Assembly (NCBI RefSeq): GCF_001185345.1
Contig: NZ_KQ236744.1
Span: forward strand, 570,664-634,663
Source of the DNA: Dorea sp. D27
Lineage (GTDB): Bacteria > Bacillota > Clostridia > Lachnospirales > Lachnospiraceae
Direction: 5' to 3'
DNA length: 64,000 bases
The translations under genes and the position numbers were made by a program. Positions 8,469 to 16,097 of this stretch are shown here, piece after piece; the stretch's first letter is position 1; each line of letters begins with the position of its first letter. A model generated the notes under the pieces. That model ran no database searches. It had not been told where the DNA came from and saw only the letters and a program-made list of their open reading frames with translations.

Positions 8469-8945
8469 ATGATTAAGAGAATTGTAAGCGTCGGCATCTT
8501 CATCTTATGCCTTGCATGCAGCAGCTGTACTGCACTGGCATATGGAGATGCTGATAAGAGCAGAGAAACAGGACAGATGGAAGTCGTATACATACCAGAT
8601 AACAGACCTGCGTTAGAAATCATCTGCAAAGGCGAAGGTAAACTTATGCCAGGCCCCCGTACGGGTGATACGGGCATATTACTGCATCTGGAAAGGCTGG
8701 TAATTGCATCGGCAGTATTGCTGATGTTAATTATAATCATAAAAAAAGGAGAAAACAAATATGAAGAAGATGAAATTTATGAGCGTATTGGCATTGACTG
8801 CTATGATCAGCATAACAATAACAGTACCGGCATTGGCAGCAGGAACTGCAGAGGGAAAGACGCAAGTTACATATACCGCGAATTCTGCAGCACCGGACCT
8901 GGCGGACTGGATGGTTTCCTTCCCGAGCAAGGTGACCCTGACTGA
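8469..8945 (+). CDS. small exported protein with PxTGD-type sorting-like signal
   Basis: This frame opens at 8457 in an ATGA overlap with the previous stop, but ATG 8469 has AGGTG upstream and gives a clean signal peptide (MIKRIVSVGIFILCLACSSC). About 60 residues later GPRTGDTG is followed by a hydrophobic helix (LVIASAVLLMLIIII) and KKGENK, the layout of a sortase sorting signal with a non-standard PxTGD motif. The stop of this frame is at 8945, so the last 61 residues overlap the next gene in another frame; that tail looks like a shadow, and a nearer stop may have been lost. The two Cys at residues 16 and 19 could also mark a lipobox. Confidence 0.55.
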   Translation: MIKRIVSVGIFILCLACSSCTALAYGDADKSRETGQMEVVYIPDNRPALEIICKGEGKLMPGPRTGDTGILLHLERLVIASAVLLMLIIIIKKGENKYEEDEIYERIGIDCYDQHNNNSTGIGSRNCRGKDASYIYREFCSTGPGGLDGFLPEQGDPD

Positions 8946-9291
8946 TTACAATACCGAGCCGAGCAAGGGGCAGTCATTGAACTTTGAACTGCTGGATAAG
9001 CTGTCAGGACAGGCTTATGCGGGTAGTGAGACCGTTACGGTTTCGGTTGCGGGATACGGCACTGGATTTGACATGACAGGAGGAAGCGGCGGTTCTGCGA
9101 AGATGGGGCTGGCAAATGGTTCAAAGACAGAATTGAGCGGTCCTAATTTTGAGCTGGGCAGTATGAAGGCAAAAGTTGGCACCGGCAAAGAAAATGTGGC
9201 CACAGGCTATGCCTATCTGAAAAGCACCGCCAATCCAGAGGGAACATTTACAAAAACGGTAACCTTTACATTTAAAGATGGCACCACTTAG
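8761..9291 (+). CDS. small secreted beta-rich protein
   Basis: A 176-residue protein with a clear signal peptide (MKKMKFMSVLALTAMISITITVPALA, cleavage near residue 27) and strong RBS AAAGGAG. The mature part is Thr/Ser/Gly-rich and beta-like, with DWMVSFPSKVTLTDYN near residue 50, reminiscent of WxL-type or other cell-wall-associated beta sandwiches; no family assignment is safe. It could be a minor structural subunit in the same surface assembly as the 1119-residue protein. The operon has a terminator right after this gene, so the downstream genes may be expressed at a lower level. Confidence 0.7.
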   Translation: MKKMKFMSVLALTAMISITITVPALAAGTAEGKTQVTYTANSAAPDLADWMVSFPSKVTLTDYNTEPSKGQSLNFELLDKLSGQAYAGSETVTVSVAGYGTGFDMTGGSGGSAKMGLANGSKTELSGPNFELGSMKAKVGTGKENVATGYAYLKSTANPEGTFTKTVTFTFKDGTT

Positions 9292-9317
9292 AAACCATTC
9301 CCACAGGCATGCAGGAT

Positions 9318-9351
9318 GGAGTCGGTCATATCAGAGGACTGACTCCTTTTT
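9318..9351 (+). terminator. intrinsic terminator inside the surface operon
   Basis: A 10-bp stem (9318-9327 with 9337-9346, one G-T pair) is followed by TTTTT at 9347-9351. It lies between the small secreted protein gene and the next membrane protein gene and would reduce read-through. Confidence 0.8.
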
Positions 9352-9377
9352 GAATAAACATACAGGAGGAAGGACCT

Positions 9378-10148
9378 ATCAAATATAAGATACATCCATT
9401 ATTACGAACAAAAAGAGTATTTAGGATTCATGACGCCGGCTGCTGGTATTATGCAAATGAGGAAGAGATGCAGGCCTTGTATCCGAATGGGGGGTTCAAA
9501 GTGTTTTCGGATATCCATATGCGTGAAAATCCCAAAGCAGAGGATCATCTTGCCGGTGAAGAGGCAGAGGTGGGCCTGTATCCTTATCAGAACAGGCTGG
9601 CGTGGACGAAAAGGGTCGTGGGATATATTCCGGTGGTGGACGGAAAAGGGGAAGAGGGCTTCCTCCGGATTGTCGACCATGCCTGGCACAGGCTGCTTTC
9701 GGTCATATTGGCGGCGCTCGTATGCGCCATCATATTCCTGGCCGGCATATGGATTGCACGAAAGGACGAGGTTGAGGGATTGGACAAGACGGCGGTATCC
9801 TATCATGTGGAAGGTATTAAGAATACGGACAGTGATTCCATCCTGCTGCCGGGGGTGAGTACACTGAACGGCAGGGAAGGGGATACGCATATCAAGGCCG
9901 TACTGCTCAACCCGGAAGGGAATGAATGCTATTTCCGGTATACGATCAAGCAGACGGACACCGGCGAATCACTATACGCCTCCGGCCTGATAGAACCAGG
10001 CAAAGCTGTAATGGAATTCGATCTCAACAAGAAGCTGGAGTCGGGGACATACCCCATTGAGGTCATCGTGGAGACACGGGACATACAGGAACCAAAAATC
10101 GTATATAATGCAGGAAATATACAGGCACAACTCGTAATAACAGAATAA
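9378..10148 (+). CDS. single-pass membrane protein with extracellular beta domain
   Basis: Coding sequence extends to 9378, where an ideal AGGAGGA (9364-9370) is followed 7 bases later by ATC, not a normal start; the first ordinary in-frame start is ATG 9468. From 9378 the protein has 256 residues: a cytoplasmic N-terminal part of about 110 residues, one membrane helix (LLSVILAALVCAIIFLAGIWI) and an outer domain with KNTDSDSILLPG and LLNPEGNECYFRYTI. The outer domain is a paralogue of the next gene product. Function is unknown; membership in the phase-variable operon suggests a platform or accessory protein for the surface assembly. Confidence 0.68.
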   Translation: MKYKIHPLLRTKRVFRIHDAGCWYYANEEEMQALYPNGGFKVFSDIHMRENPKAEDHLAGEEAEVGLYPYQNRLAWTKRVVGYIPVVDGKGEEGFLRIVDHAWHRLLSVILAALVCAIIFLAGIWIARKDEVEGLDKTAVSYHVEGIKNTDSDSILLPGVSTLNGREGDTHIKAVLLNPEGNECYFRYTIKQTDTGESLYASGLIEPGKAVMEFDLNKKLESGTYPIEVIVETRDIQEPKIVYNAGNIQAQLVITE

Positions 10149-10165
10149 TGAGGCAGGGAGGGTAT

Positions 10166-10669
10166 ATGGAAGATACATACAGGAAGAGGAAAAGGAAGCA
10201 TGGTAAAAGGCCTGTCAGAAAAATAATGACAGTAATCCTTCTGCTGCTGATTGCGGCCGCAGGAGTGACGGCAGCCTTGACCTATGAGCGCGGACCGGAT
10301 CTGGACAAGCATGCTATTGCATATCAACTGCCGAATGGGGTGAAAAACACAGACCCGGACTCCATCCTTATGCCGGGATATGACGTTCTTGAGATGGACC
10401 TGGCAACGAAGAAAGTCGAAGTGGCACTGCTCAACCCGGAAGGGAATGACTGTTATTTCAAATTCCACATAATACTTAAAAGTGATGGATCGACATTGTA
10501 TCAGACAGGCCTGATCAAACCGGGCACGGCTGTAACAAGCTTCAAGATAGATAAGGAATTAAAGAAGGGGGAGTATCCGATCGTCTTGAATGTGGAAGCG
10601 GCTGATATGAAGGATCCGGACAACTTATATAACGGGGGAGCAATGGAAGCGGTGCTCGAGGTGGAATAA
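10166..10669 (+). CDS. membrane-anchored paralogue of the preceding outer domain
   Basis: This gene encodes about 167 residues: a very basic N-terminus (RKRKRKHGKR), one membrane helix (IMTVILLLLIAAAGVTAALTY) and an outer domain. Shared with the previous product are KNTDPDSILMPG, LLNPEGNDCYF, a GLIKPGTAV motif and a closing EYPI...VEAAD segment. ATG 10148 overlaps the preceding stop but has no RBS; ATG 10166 follows GGGAGGG, so it is preferred. The pair arose by duplication. The function is not known. Confidence 0.7.
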   Translation: MEDTYRKRKRKHGKRPVRKIMTVILLLLIAAAGVTAALTYERGPDLDKHAIAYQLPNGVKNTDPDSILMPGYDVLEMDLATKKVEVALLNPEGNDCYFKFHIILKSDGSTLYQTGLIKPGTAVTSFKIDKELKKGEYPIVLNVEAADMKDPDNLYNGGAMEAVLEVE

Positions 10670-11197
10670 ATGAAAAAGTGCTTATTATTGGCCTTTCTGC
10701 TGCTGCTTTGCGCCAGCGGCTGCCGCGGTAAGATAACAGCGGAACATAGCATACAAGCCGGTGCTGATGAGAGCATAACCATGAACGGCATCTCATTTAC
10801 CTTCGAGAAGGCTGACATATGCAAGGAGGTCAAGCCAAAGCAGCCAAACGGCTACTATAACTATTACGAGGAAAAGAAGGGCTATTCTTACTATGTTATC
10901 TCCGGAACAGCGGAAAATAAAGGCTTATATGTGCTTGATGCCGGCAATATCATGGTACAGGGCATAAGCGGCAGGAAGACGTATGAAGGTGCCCTCCTTT
11001 TTTCAAATCATGATAAAAGCGATCTGGTTACGGAGATCGGCGCGAATGACGAGCTGGAGTTTTCTTTTGTCATACTGATGAAAGAAGGAAGGCCGCAGCC
11101 TGACAGGCTGGAGATATATTATACGAAGGATTTTAAAGCGCCCCGGGAAGGCGAGCCATATGATGAATCGATCATATGGACGTTTCCTTCATCCTGA
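10670..11197 (+). CDS. lipoprotein with Ig-like (DUF4352-like) domain
   Basis: A 175-residue lipoprotein: signal peptide MKKCLLLAFLLLLCASGC with the lipidated Cys at residue 18. The mature part contains a predicted Ig-like sandwich (ITMNGISFTFEKADI through a YYVISGTAENKGLY strand to LEIYYTKDF), similar in pattern to DUF4352-type extracellular domains. Its ATG directly follows the stop of the previous gene with GAGGTGG upstream, so translation is coupled. It is the last large product of the surface operon; a role in anchoring or assembly is inference only. Confidence 0.7.
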   Translation: MKKCLLLAFLLLLCASGCRGKITAEHSIQAGADESITMNGISFTFEKADICKEVKPKQPNGYYNYYEEKKGYSYYVISGTAENKGLYVLDAGNIMVQGISGRKTYEGALLFSNHDKSDLVTEIGANDELEFSFVILMKEGRPQPDRLEIYYTKDFKAPREGEPYDESIIWTFPSS

Positions 11198-11245
11198 TAT
11201 GTGGATGGCAGGGGCGGATTGAGAGAACAGAAAGGATAAGAGCAG

Positions 11246-11407
11246 GTGGCAGATTACAGAGAGATAACGCAGGAGCCGGAACTGGATATTGCTACAGCCG
11301 ACAGGATACTCCAGAACGTATTCCGCGAAGCAGGCTGGGAGGAATCCAGCCTTTATGATGCTCTGGAACGGCTGGAAAAGAGGAAGGACGTTCATATGGC
11401 CGATTGA
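11246..11407 (+). CDS. small acidic protein, end of the surface operon
   Basis: A 53-residue reading frame starting with GTG 11246 nine bases after AAGGA. The product (MADYREITQEPELDIATADR at the start) is charged and helical with no signal peptide or membrane segment. Codon use looks genuine and the frame stops seven bases before the operon terminator, so it is likely a real last gene. No family is recognised. Confidence 0.5.
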   Translation: MADYREITQEPELDIATADRILQNVFREAGWEESSLYDALERLEKRKDVHMAD

Positions 11408-11413
11408 ATTAAA

Positions 11414-11442
11414 ATTGGTGGCCGCATGTTCCGGCCACCAAT
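11414..11442. terminator. hairpin closing the surface operon
   Basis: An 11-bp perfect stem, ATTGGTGGCCG (11414-11424) with CGGCCACCAAT (11432-11442), has a 7-base loop. The T run lies on the minus-strand side, so it may stop transcription from both directions. It is also the last clearly chromosomal landmark before the mobile region. Confidence 0.7.
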
Positions 11443-11504
11443 AATATTAAAAAACGGTGCACGCTTTAGGCAGCGGCCCATAAGGAAGCAAAAAGAAATT
11501 TGGT

Positions 11505-11536
11505 CGGAACCGGCGTGACTTAACACGCCGGTTCCG
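11505..11536 (-). terminator. terminator of the relic serine recombinase
   Basis: A 13-bp perfect stem (11505-11517 with 11524-11536) has the recombinase stop codon (11520-11522) in its loop. On the minus strand it is followed by AAATTTCTTTTT. Confidence 0.7.
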
Positions 11537-12986
11537 ATTCGTTTAAGGACTCCCTTCCAATTTTCAAAGGGATGCGGATTTGTCCCACATAGGTAAAGTA
11601 CAAATCTATCTGTACATGCTTCCTCCCGTTCTCCCTTACCGGGCTGTGTACCACAATCTTGCTTACAAGTTCATTGAGAATGGCGGCGTCAAGTTCCGGA
11701 ATATCCAGGTACTTGTCCACCAGCTTCAGAAACTCGTTCACATCGGAAACCTGCCCGGACTGTTCCTCGATTTCCCGTTCCAATACGGCGGCAAGCTGTT
11801 CAATCTCTGCCTGCTCCTTCTCGTATTGGCGGGATAATTTTAAGTACCGGCTGTCGGATAGCTTACCCAGCACATTGTCCTCATAGATGTGCTGGATAAT
11901 CCTGTCCAAATCCTCCATCCGCTTTTTTGCTCCGGAGAGGGCTTTCTGCTTTTCCGCCAGTTCCGCCTTGCGGCTTTCTTCGTTCTGCGCCAGCATTTCC
12001 AGCTTGAAATCCTTCCGGAACATACGGACATAAGTCAATGTCCGCTGGATACTCTCCAGCACGATCCGGTAAAGCACCTGTTCCCGGATATAGTGGATTT
12101 TGCAGGAGCCGGTGTTGCTCTTGTAGTTGGAGCAAACGAAATGATTCTGGCTGTCATCCTTGTAGGTGTTGCAGGTGCAGAAGTACAGCTTGGCCCCGCA
12201 GTCGGCGCAGTAGAGCAGGCCGGAGAACATGCTGGTCCTTCCTGTTTTTGTCGGCCTGCGTTTGTTCTTCCGCAGTTCCTGTACCCGTTCCCACTGCCCT
12301 TTCTCAATGACGGCGGGCTGGGTATCCTCAAAAACCCGCTGGTTCTCAACCGAGTTTTCCATCCGCTTTTTGAATTTCAGGGACTTGGTATAGGTCTTGA
12401 AGTTCACGGTACAGCCCGTGTACTCCCGCCGCTCCAATATCCCGGCGACAGATTTGGCACACCACTGATAAAGATTCTCAGGCATGGCCCAGCCTTTCTG
12501 CCTGGCGTGATAAGCGGTAACGGTCGGTACCTTATCGGCTGTGAGGATTTTAGCGATCTGCATGGGGCCTTTCCCCGCAATGCAGAGGTTGAAGATACGC
12601 TGCACCACCTTTGCCGCTTCTTCGTCCACGATCCATTTCTTCTTGTCCTGCGGGTCTTTTATATACCCATAGGGCGGATTGCTGGCGATATGCTCCCCGG
12701 CTTCACCCCTCATCTTTACCACTGCCCGGATTTTCTTGCTGGTATCCTTGGCGTAGTAGTCGTTGAATACATTTTTGAACACCGCAAAATCATTTTCCCC
12801 TTTGGCGCTGTCCACATCGTCGTTGATGGCGATAAAGCGGACGTCATAAGCGGGAAAGATGAAATCCTGAAGCCGCCCCATGTAGGAATACTCCCTGCCC
12901 AGCCGGGACAGGTCTTTGACAATCACAGCGGATACGCTGTAATCCTCCACATATCGCATCATCTCCTGGAACCCCGGCCTCTGGAA
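11520..12986 (-). pseudogene. large serine recombinase, C-terminal part, split by the conjugative element
   Basis: The reading frame can be followed on the minus strand to 13052, but homology to serine recombinases begins at FQRPGFQEMM (about 12986). Present are the rest of the resolvase domain ([20 protein letters not shown]), the recombinase domain, a Cys-rich zinc ribbon (YCADCGAKLYF) and a coiled coil with IYEDNVLGKLSDSRY. Missing is the N-terminal catalytic segment with the YxRLS serine. The missing neighbour sequence is found 46.7 kb away at 59657-59756, and the join at AGCTT/CCAG restores the frame TSFQRPGF. The gene therefore was the insertion target of the conjugative element. It is unlikely to be active. 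Confidence 0.88.
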
Positions 12987-12996
12987 AGCTGACGTT

Positions 12997-13008
12997 AGAT
13001 AACGATAC
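12997..13008 (+). repeat. left terminal inverted repeat of the conjugative element
   Basis: AGATAACGATAC, preceded by GTT and followed by TTTT, matches the reverse complement of 59635-59646 exactly. It lies 11 bases inside the left crossover and is probably an integrase binding site. Confidence 0.7.
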
Positions 13009-13087
13009 TTTTGAAAACACTGGAAAATCAAGGTTTTTCGAGCGACGGACAAGCAGGGTATTGTACTAAAAACTGAATACGACGCAG

Positions 13088-13137
13088 AAGCGGCGTTTCT
13101 TACTCTCTACATGGGAGAACAGGAACGCCGCTTTTTT
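13088..13137 (+). terminator. terminator at the left end of the conjugative element
   Basis: A 10-bp stem, AAGCGGCGTT (13088-13097) with AACGCCGCTT (13124-13133), is followed by TTTTTT. It would insulate the element from transcription entering from the left. Confidence 0.75.
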
Positions 13138-13144
13138 CATGCCC

Positions 13145-13262
13145 TTTGTTACGCAGTAGGGGCAGAAAAAGCCTTGCTACAAGCGGTTTTCCGGGCGCGT
13201 ATCTGGCGCGGAAAGGGATTTATACCTTATCCCCCGAAACCGCGCTTCTACTGCGTAACAAA
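13145..13262 (+). repeat. 118-base element with 15-bp inverted ends, upstream of the replication initiator
   Basis: TTTGTTACGCAGTAG (13145-13159) pairs perfectly with 13248-13262. Inside are CCTTG-CTA-CAAG, TTTTCCGGGCG and TTTATACCTTATCCCCC blocks that recur in the same order at 51651-51764. The element ends 24 bases before the initiator start. It may be a replication control RNA or an origin structure; it does not code for a protein. Confidence 0.65.
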
Positions 13263-13286
13263 TCCAAAGCAAAGGAGCTATGAACT

Positions 13287-14270
13287 ATGGCAGTTTTCAG
13301 AGTGGAACGAAACAAGGGCTATACCGTAATGAGCAACCACCACCTACGCAACAAGGAGCTTTCCCTAAAGGCAAAGGGGCTGTTGTCGCAAATGCTGTCA
13401 CTCCCCGAAGATTGGGACTACACCTTGAAAGGCTTATCCCTTATCAACCGGGAGAAGATAGACGCTATCCGCGAAGCCATTAAGGAACTTGAACGCGCCG
13501 GGTATATCGTCCGTTCAAGGGAGCGCGACGAGAAAGGACGCTTGCGGGGCGCGGACTATGTGATATTCGAGCAGCCGCAGCCGCCTACGCCGGATTTACC
13601 TACATTGGAAAATCCAACATTGGATAATCCAATGCAGGAAAAACCAACATTGGAAAAACCTACGTTGGAAAATCCAACGCAATTAAATAAAGATATACAA
13701 AGAACTGACTTACCAAAAAAAGAAAAATCAAATACAGATTTATCAAGTACCCATTCCATTCCTATCCTTTCCCCTAACCCCTCTCCTTGCAGAGAAGCGG
13801 CTGCGCCGCCGGAACGGAAAGGAACGGAAGCGGCAGCACAGAGCGCAGTTGATATATACCGGGAAATCATCAAGGACAATATCGACTACCACATTCTCAA
13901 ACAGGACATGAAGTTTGACAGTGACAGGCTGGACGAGATTGTAGACCTCATGCTTGAAACCGTATGCACCGCCAGAAAGCGGGTACGGATTGCGGGGGAC
14001 GACTACCCGGCAGAGCTTGTGAAGTCAAAGTTTATGAAACTAGACGGCGAGCATATCCGCTTTGTGCTTGACTGTATGCGGGAGAACACAACCAAAATCC
14101 GCAACATCAAGCAATATCTGAAAGCCGCCCTTTTCAACGCCCCGTCCACAATCGGCAACTACTACACTTCCCTTGTCGCCCATGACATGGCAAGCGGCGC
14201 ACTGTCACCGAAAAAGCCGCAGTACGGCGACCCGGACTATTATTCATGCAATGAGGGCGAAAGCCTGTAA
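13287..14270 (+). CDS. replication initiator-like winged-helix protein (DUF6017 type)
   Basis: A 327-residue protein found in Tn1549-like conjugative elements. Residues 1-95 form a winged helix-turn-helix of the phage/plasmid replication type (LSLKAKGLLSQMLSLP, ELERAGYIVRSRERDEKGR). Residues about 105-135 are a Pro-rich repeat (PTLEN/PTLEK units), and a DUF6017-like C-terminal domain follows (about 190-310). The repeat is encoded by 15-bp direct repeats that look like iterons. It probably starts autonomous replication of the excised circle. GGAG precedes the ATG. It is first in the conjugation operon that continues with DUF5348, PcfB and VirD4. Confidence 0.75.
   Translation: MAVFRVERNKGYTVMSNHHLRNKELSLKAKGLLSQMLSLPEDWDYTLKGLSLINREKIDAIREAIKELERAGYIVRSRERDEKGRLRGADYVIFEQPQPPTPDLPTLENPTLDNPMQEKPTLEKPTLENPTQLNKDIQRTDLPKKEKSNTDLSSTHSIPILSPNPSPCREAAAPPERKGTEAAAQSAVDIYREIIKDNIDYHILKQDMKFDSDRLDEIVDLMLETVCTARKRVRIAGDDYPAELVKSKFMKLDGEHIRFVLDCMRENTTKIRNIKQYLKAALFNAPSTIGNYYTSLVAHDMASGALSPKKPQYGDPDYYSCNEGESL
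13605..13679 (+). repeat. five 15-bp iteron-like repeats within the initiator gene
   Basis: Units start at 13605, 13620, 13635 (degenerate), 13650 and 13665. Three contain the palindrome TTGGAAAATCCAA or TTGGATAATCCAA. RepA_N-type plasmids keep their origin iterons inside the rep gene linker, so this is a candidate replication origin. Confidence 0.55.
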
Positions 14271-14301
14271 CCACCCACAACCACAAAAGGAGGATTTTAT
14301 T

Positions 14302-14523
14302 ATGGCACAGAAAATGACAGGAGCATTGGTATTTGACGAGCGCACCGACCGTTACGACATCCGCTTTGACTTAAACAGCTACTACGGGGGCTTGCATTGC
14401 GGCGAGTGCTTTGACGTATTCGTGCGGGGCAAGTGGAAGCCGACCCGGATTGAGTACGGCGACAACTGGTATCTTGTGGGTATCAGAGCCGAGGACTTGA
14501 ACGGGCTGCGGGTGCGTATCTGA
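14302..14523 (+). CDS. DUF5348 family protein
   Basis: A 73-residue protein of a family common in Tn1549-like elements, with a predicted all-beta fold (RYDIRFDLNSYYGGLHCGECFDVF, then WYLVGIRAEDLNGLRVRI). AGGAGG lies 9 bases before the start. Its role is unknown; it sits between the initiator and PcfB genes in the conjugation operon. Confidence 0.7.
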   Translation: MAQKMTGALVFDERTDRYDIRFDLNSYYGGLHCGECFDVFVRGKWKPTRIEYGDNWYLVGIRAEDLNGLRVRI

Positions 14524-14564
14524 CCGCCGCCCCATAAAGAAACGCGAAAGGAGGACGCGACAAA

Positions 14565-15041
14565 TTGCAGGACGAAGTAAACGAAAAGACCATAGCCCTT
14601 TACATCAAGACCGGGAAGCTGACCGCGCAGACGCTCCAAAAGGCAATGAAAGCCATACTGTCAAAGGGCAAAAAGCAGCTTGCAAAACCGCCACAGGGCA
14701 AGCAGAGCTTAAAGCAGCTTATGAAGCAGAACGCGGGCGTTTCCAACATTGAGATTACCGAGGGCAATATCAAAGCCTTTGAGAGTACGGCGAAAAAGTA
14801 CGGTATCGACTTTGCGCTGAAAAAGGACGCGACGGAAAGCCCGCCCCGCTATCTGGTTTTCTTCAAGGGGCGGGACGCGGACGTACTGACCGCAGCCTTT
14901 AAGGAATTTTCCGCAAAAAAGCTGACACAGGAGAAAAAGCCCTCAATCCGAAAGCTGCTCTCTACCCTCAAAGAAGCTGCACAGGGCAGAAACGCGGAAC
15001 GGGCAAAGGTCAAGAACAAGGACAGGGAGGTATCGCTATGA
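14565..15041 (+). CDS. PcfB family conjugation accessory protein
   Basis: A 158-residue cytoplasmic protein starting with TTG 14565 after AAAGGAGG. It matches the PcfB family, which in pCF10 associates with the relaxosome and the coupling protein PcfC. Visible family features are the N-terminal TIALYIKTGKLTAQTL segment, a central YGIDFALKKD, and a lysine-rich tail. Its stop overlaps the virD4 start by four bases, which fits a coupled partnership. Confidence 0.8.
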   Translation: MQDEVNEKTIALYIKTGKLTAQTLQKAMKAILSKGKKQLAKPPQGKQSLKQLMKQNAGVSNIEITEGNIKAFESTAKKYGIDFALKKDATESPPRYLVFFKGRDADVLTAAFKEFSAKKLTQEKKPSIRKLLSTLKEAAQGRNAERAKVKNKDREVSL

Positions 15042-16024
15042 AGCCGGAAATCAAGAAGCTGCTTATCCTAAATCTCCCGTATCTGCTCTTTGTCTGGCTC
15101 TTTGATAAAGTGGGCGCGGCTGTCCGGCTCTCCCCCGGCGCGGACGCAAGCGCAAAGCTGCTACATCTTGGGGACGGTTTTACCGCCGCCTTTTCCAGTA
15201 TCGCGCCGAGCTTCCACCCGGCAGACTTAGCTTTAGGCATTGCGGGGGCGGTCATTGTCCGGCTGATTATCTACACCAAAGGCAAGAACGCGAAGAAATA
15301 CCGCCGCGGGACAGAATACGGTTCGGCGCGTTGGGGCGGGGCTGACGACATAAAGCCGTACACCGACCCGGTATTTGAGAACAATATCCCCTTAACGCAG
15401 ACGGAACGGCTCACCATGAACAGCCGCCCGAAGCAGCCGAAATACGCAAGAAACAAAAATATCCTTGTAATCGGCGGTTCCGGCAGCGGCAAGACCCGGT
15501 TCTTTGTGAAACCGTCGCTCATGCAATGTACGTCAAAGGATTTTCCAACGTCGTATATCGTCACTGACCCGAAAGGAACACTGATTTTGGAAACCGGGAA
15601 AATGTTACAGCGGTACAAATACCGTATCAAAGTGCTAAATACGATTAACTTCAAAAAATCCATGAAATACAATCCCTTTGCCTATCTGCGGAGCGAAAAG
15701 GACATTTTGAAGTTAGTCAATACCATTATCGCCAACACCAAAGGCGACGGGGAAAAATCCGGCGAGGATTTCTGGGTGAAAGCGGAAAAGCTCTACTACA
15801 CCGCGCTAATCGGCTACATCTGGTATGAAGCCCCGGAGGACGAGAAGAACTTCACGACGCTGCTTGAGATGATAAATGCGTCGGAAGCCCGCGAGGACGA
15901 CGAGGATTTCCAGAACCCGGTTGACCTCATGTTTGAACGTCTGGAAGAAAAAGACCCGGAACATTTTGCAGTCAAGCAGTACAAAAAATACAAACTTGCG
16001 GCGGGAGATGTATGCTCTAAGTGA
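15038..16024 (+). CDS. VirD4/TraG coupling protein, N-terminal part (interrupted)
   Basis: The coupling protein links relaxosome to secretion channel and pumps DNA with ATP. This part has two membrane helices (about residues 8-27 and 62-80) and Walker A GGSGSGKT at residues 146-153. Native sequence ends with KLAAG at 16005; the last residues (DVCSK) and the stop at 16022 come from the inserted element. The other half, with LDEFANIG (Walker B), is at 33894-34736. Fusing the halves at a GG dinucleotide gives an intact frame, LAAGKTAKS. While the insertion is present the conjugative element should lack a working coupling protein. Confidence 0.9.
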   Translation: MKPEIKKLLILNLPYLLFVWLFDKVGAAVRLSPGADASAKLLHLGDGFTAAFSSIAPSFHPADLALGIAGAVIVRLIIYTKGKNAKKYRRGTEYGSARWGGADDIKPYTDPVFENNIPLTQTERLTMNSRPKQPKYARNKNILVIGGSGSGKTRFFVKPSLMQCTSKDFPTSYIVTDPKGTLILETGKMLQRYKYRIKVLNTINFKKSMKYNPFAYLRSEKDILKLVNTIIANTKGDGEKSGEDFWVKAEKLYYTALIGYIWYEAPEDEKNFTTLLEMINASEAREDDEDFQNPVDLMFERLEEKDPEHFAVKQYKKYKLAAGDVCSK

Positions 16025-16073
16025 CTTCTTAATCATGGTTTATGTCATGGTTAGTGAAGCAGTCACTTAGAGC
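16014..16073 (+). terminator. 13-bp inverted repeat at the left end of the inserted element
   Basis: GCTCTAAGTGACT (16014-16026) pairs with AGTCACTTAGAGC (16061-16073), followed by ATTTTCATTT. It can stop transcripts entering from virD4 or serve as a recombinase binding site. Confidence 0.55.
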
Positions 16074-16097
16074 ATTTTCATTTCAGGAGGTACAGCC

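Noticed and set aside
11889-12992. 367-residue open frame on the plus strand opposite the recombinase
   Set aside because: It is antisense to a well-supported serine recombinase, has no family features and no RBS.
12987-13052. N-terminal extension of the relic recombinase (MSVARKTLIF...)
   Set aside because: These residues are encoded by the conjugative element end beyond the crossover and do not resemble the recombinase family.
13605-13679. Short repeats considered as a CRISPR array
   Set aside because: Units are 15 bp, contiguous and inside a coding frame; there are no spacers or cas genes.
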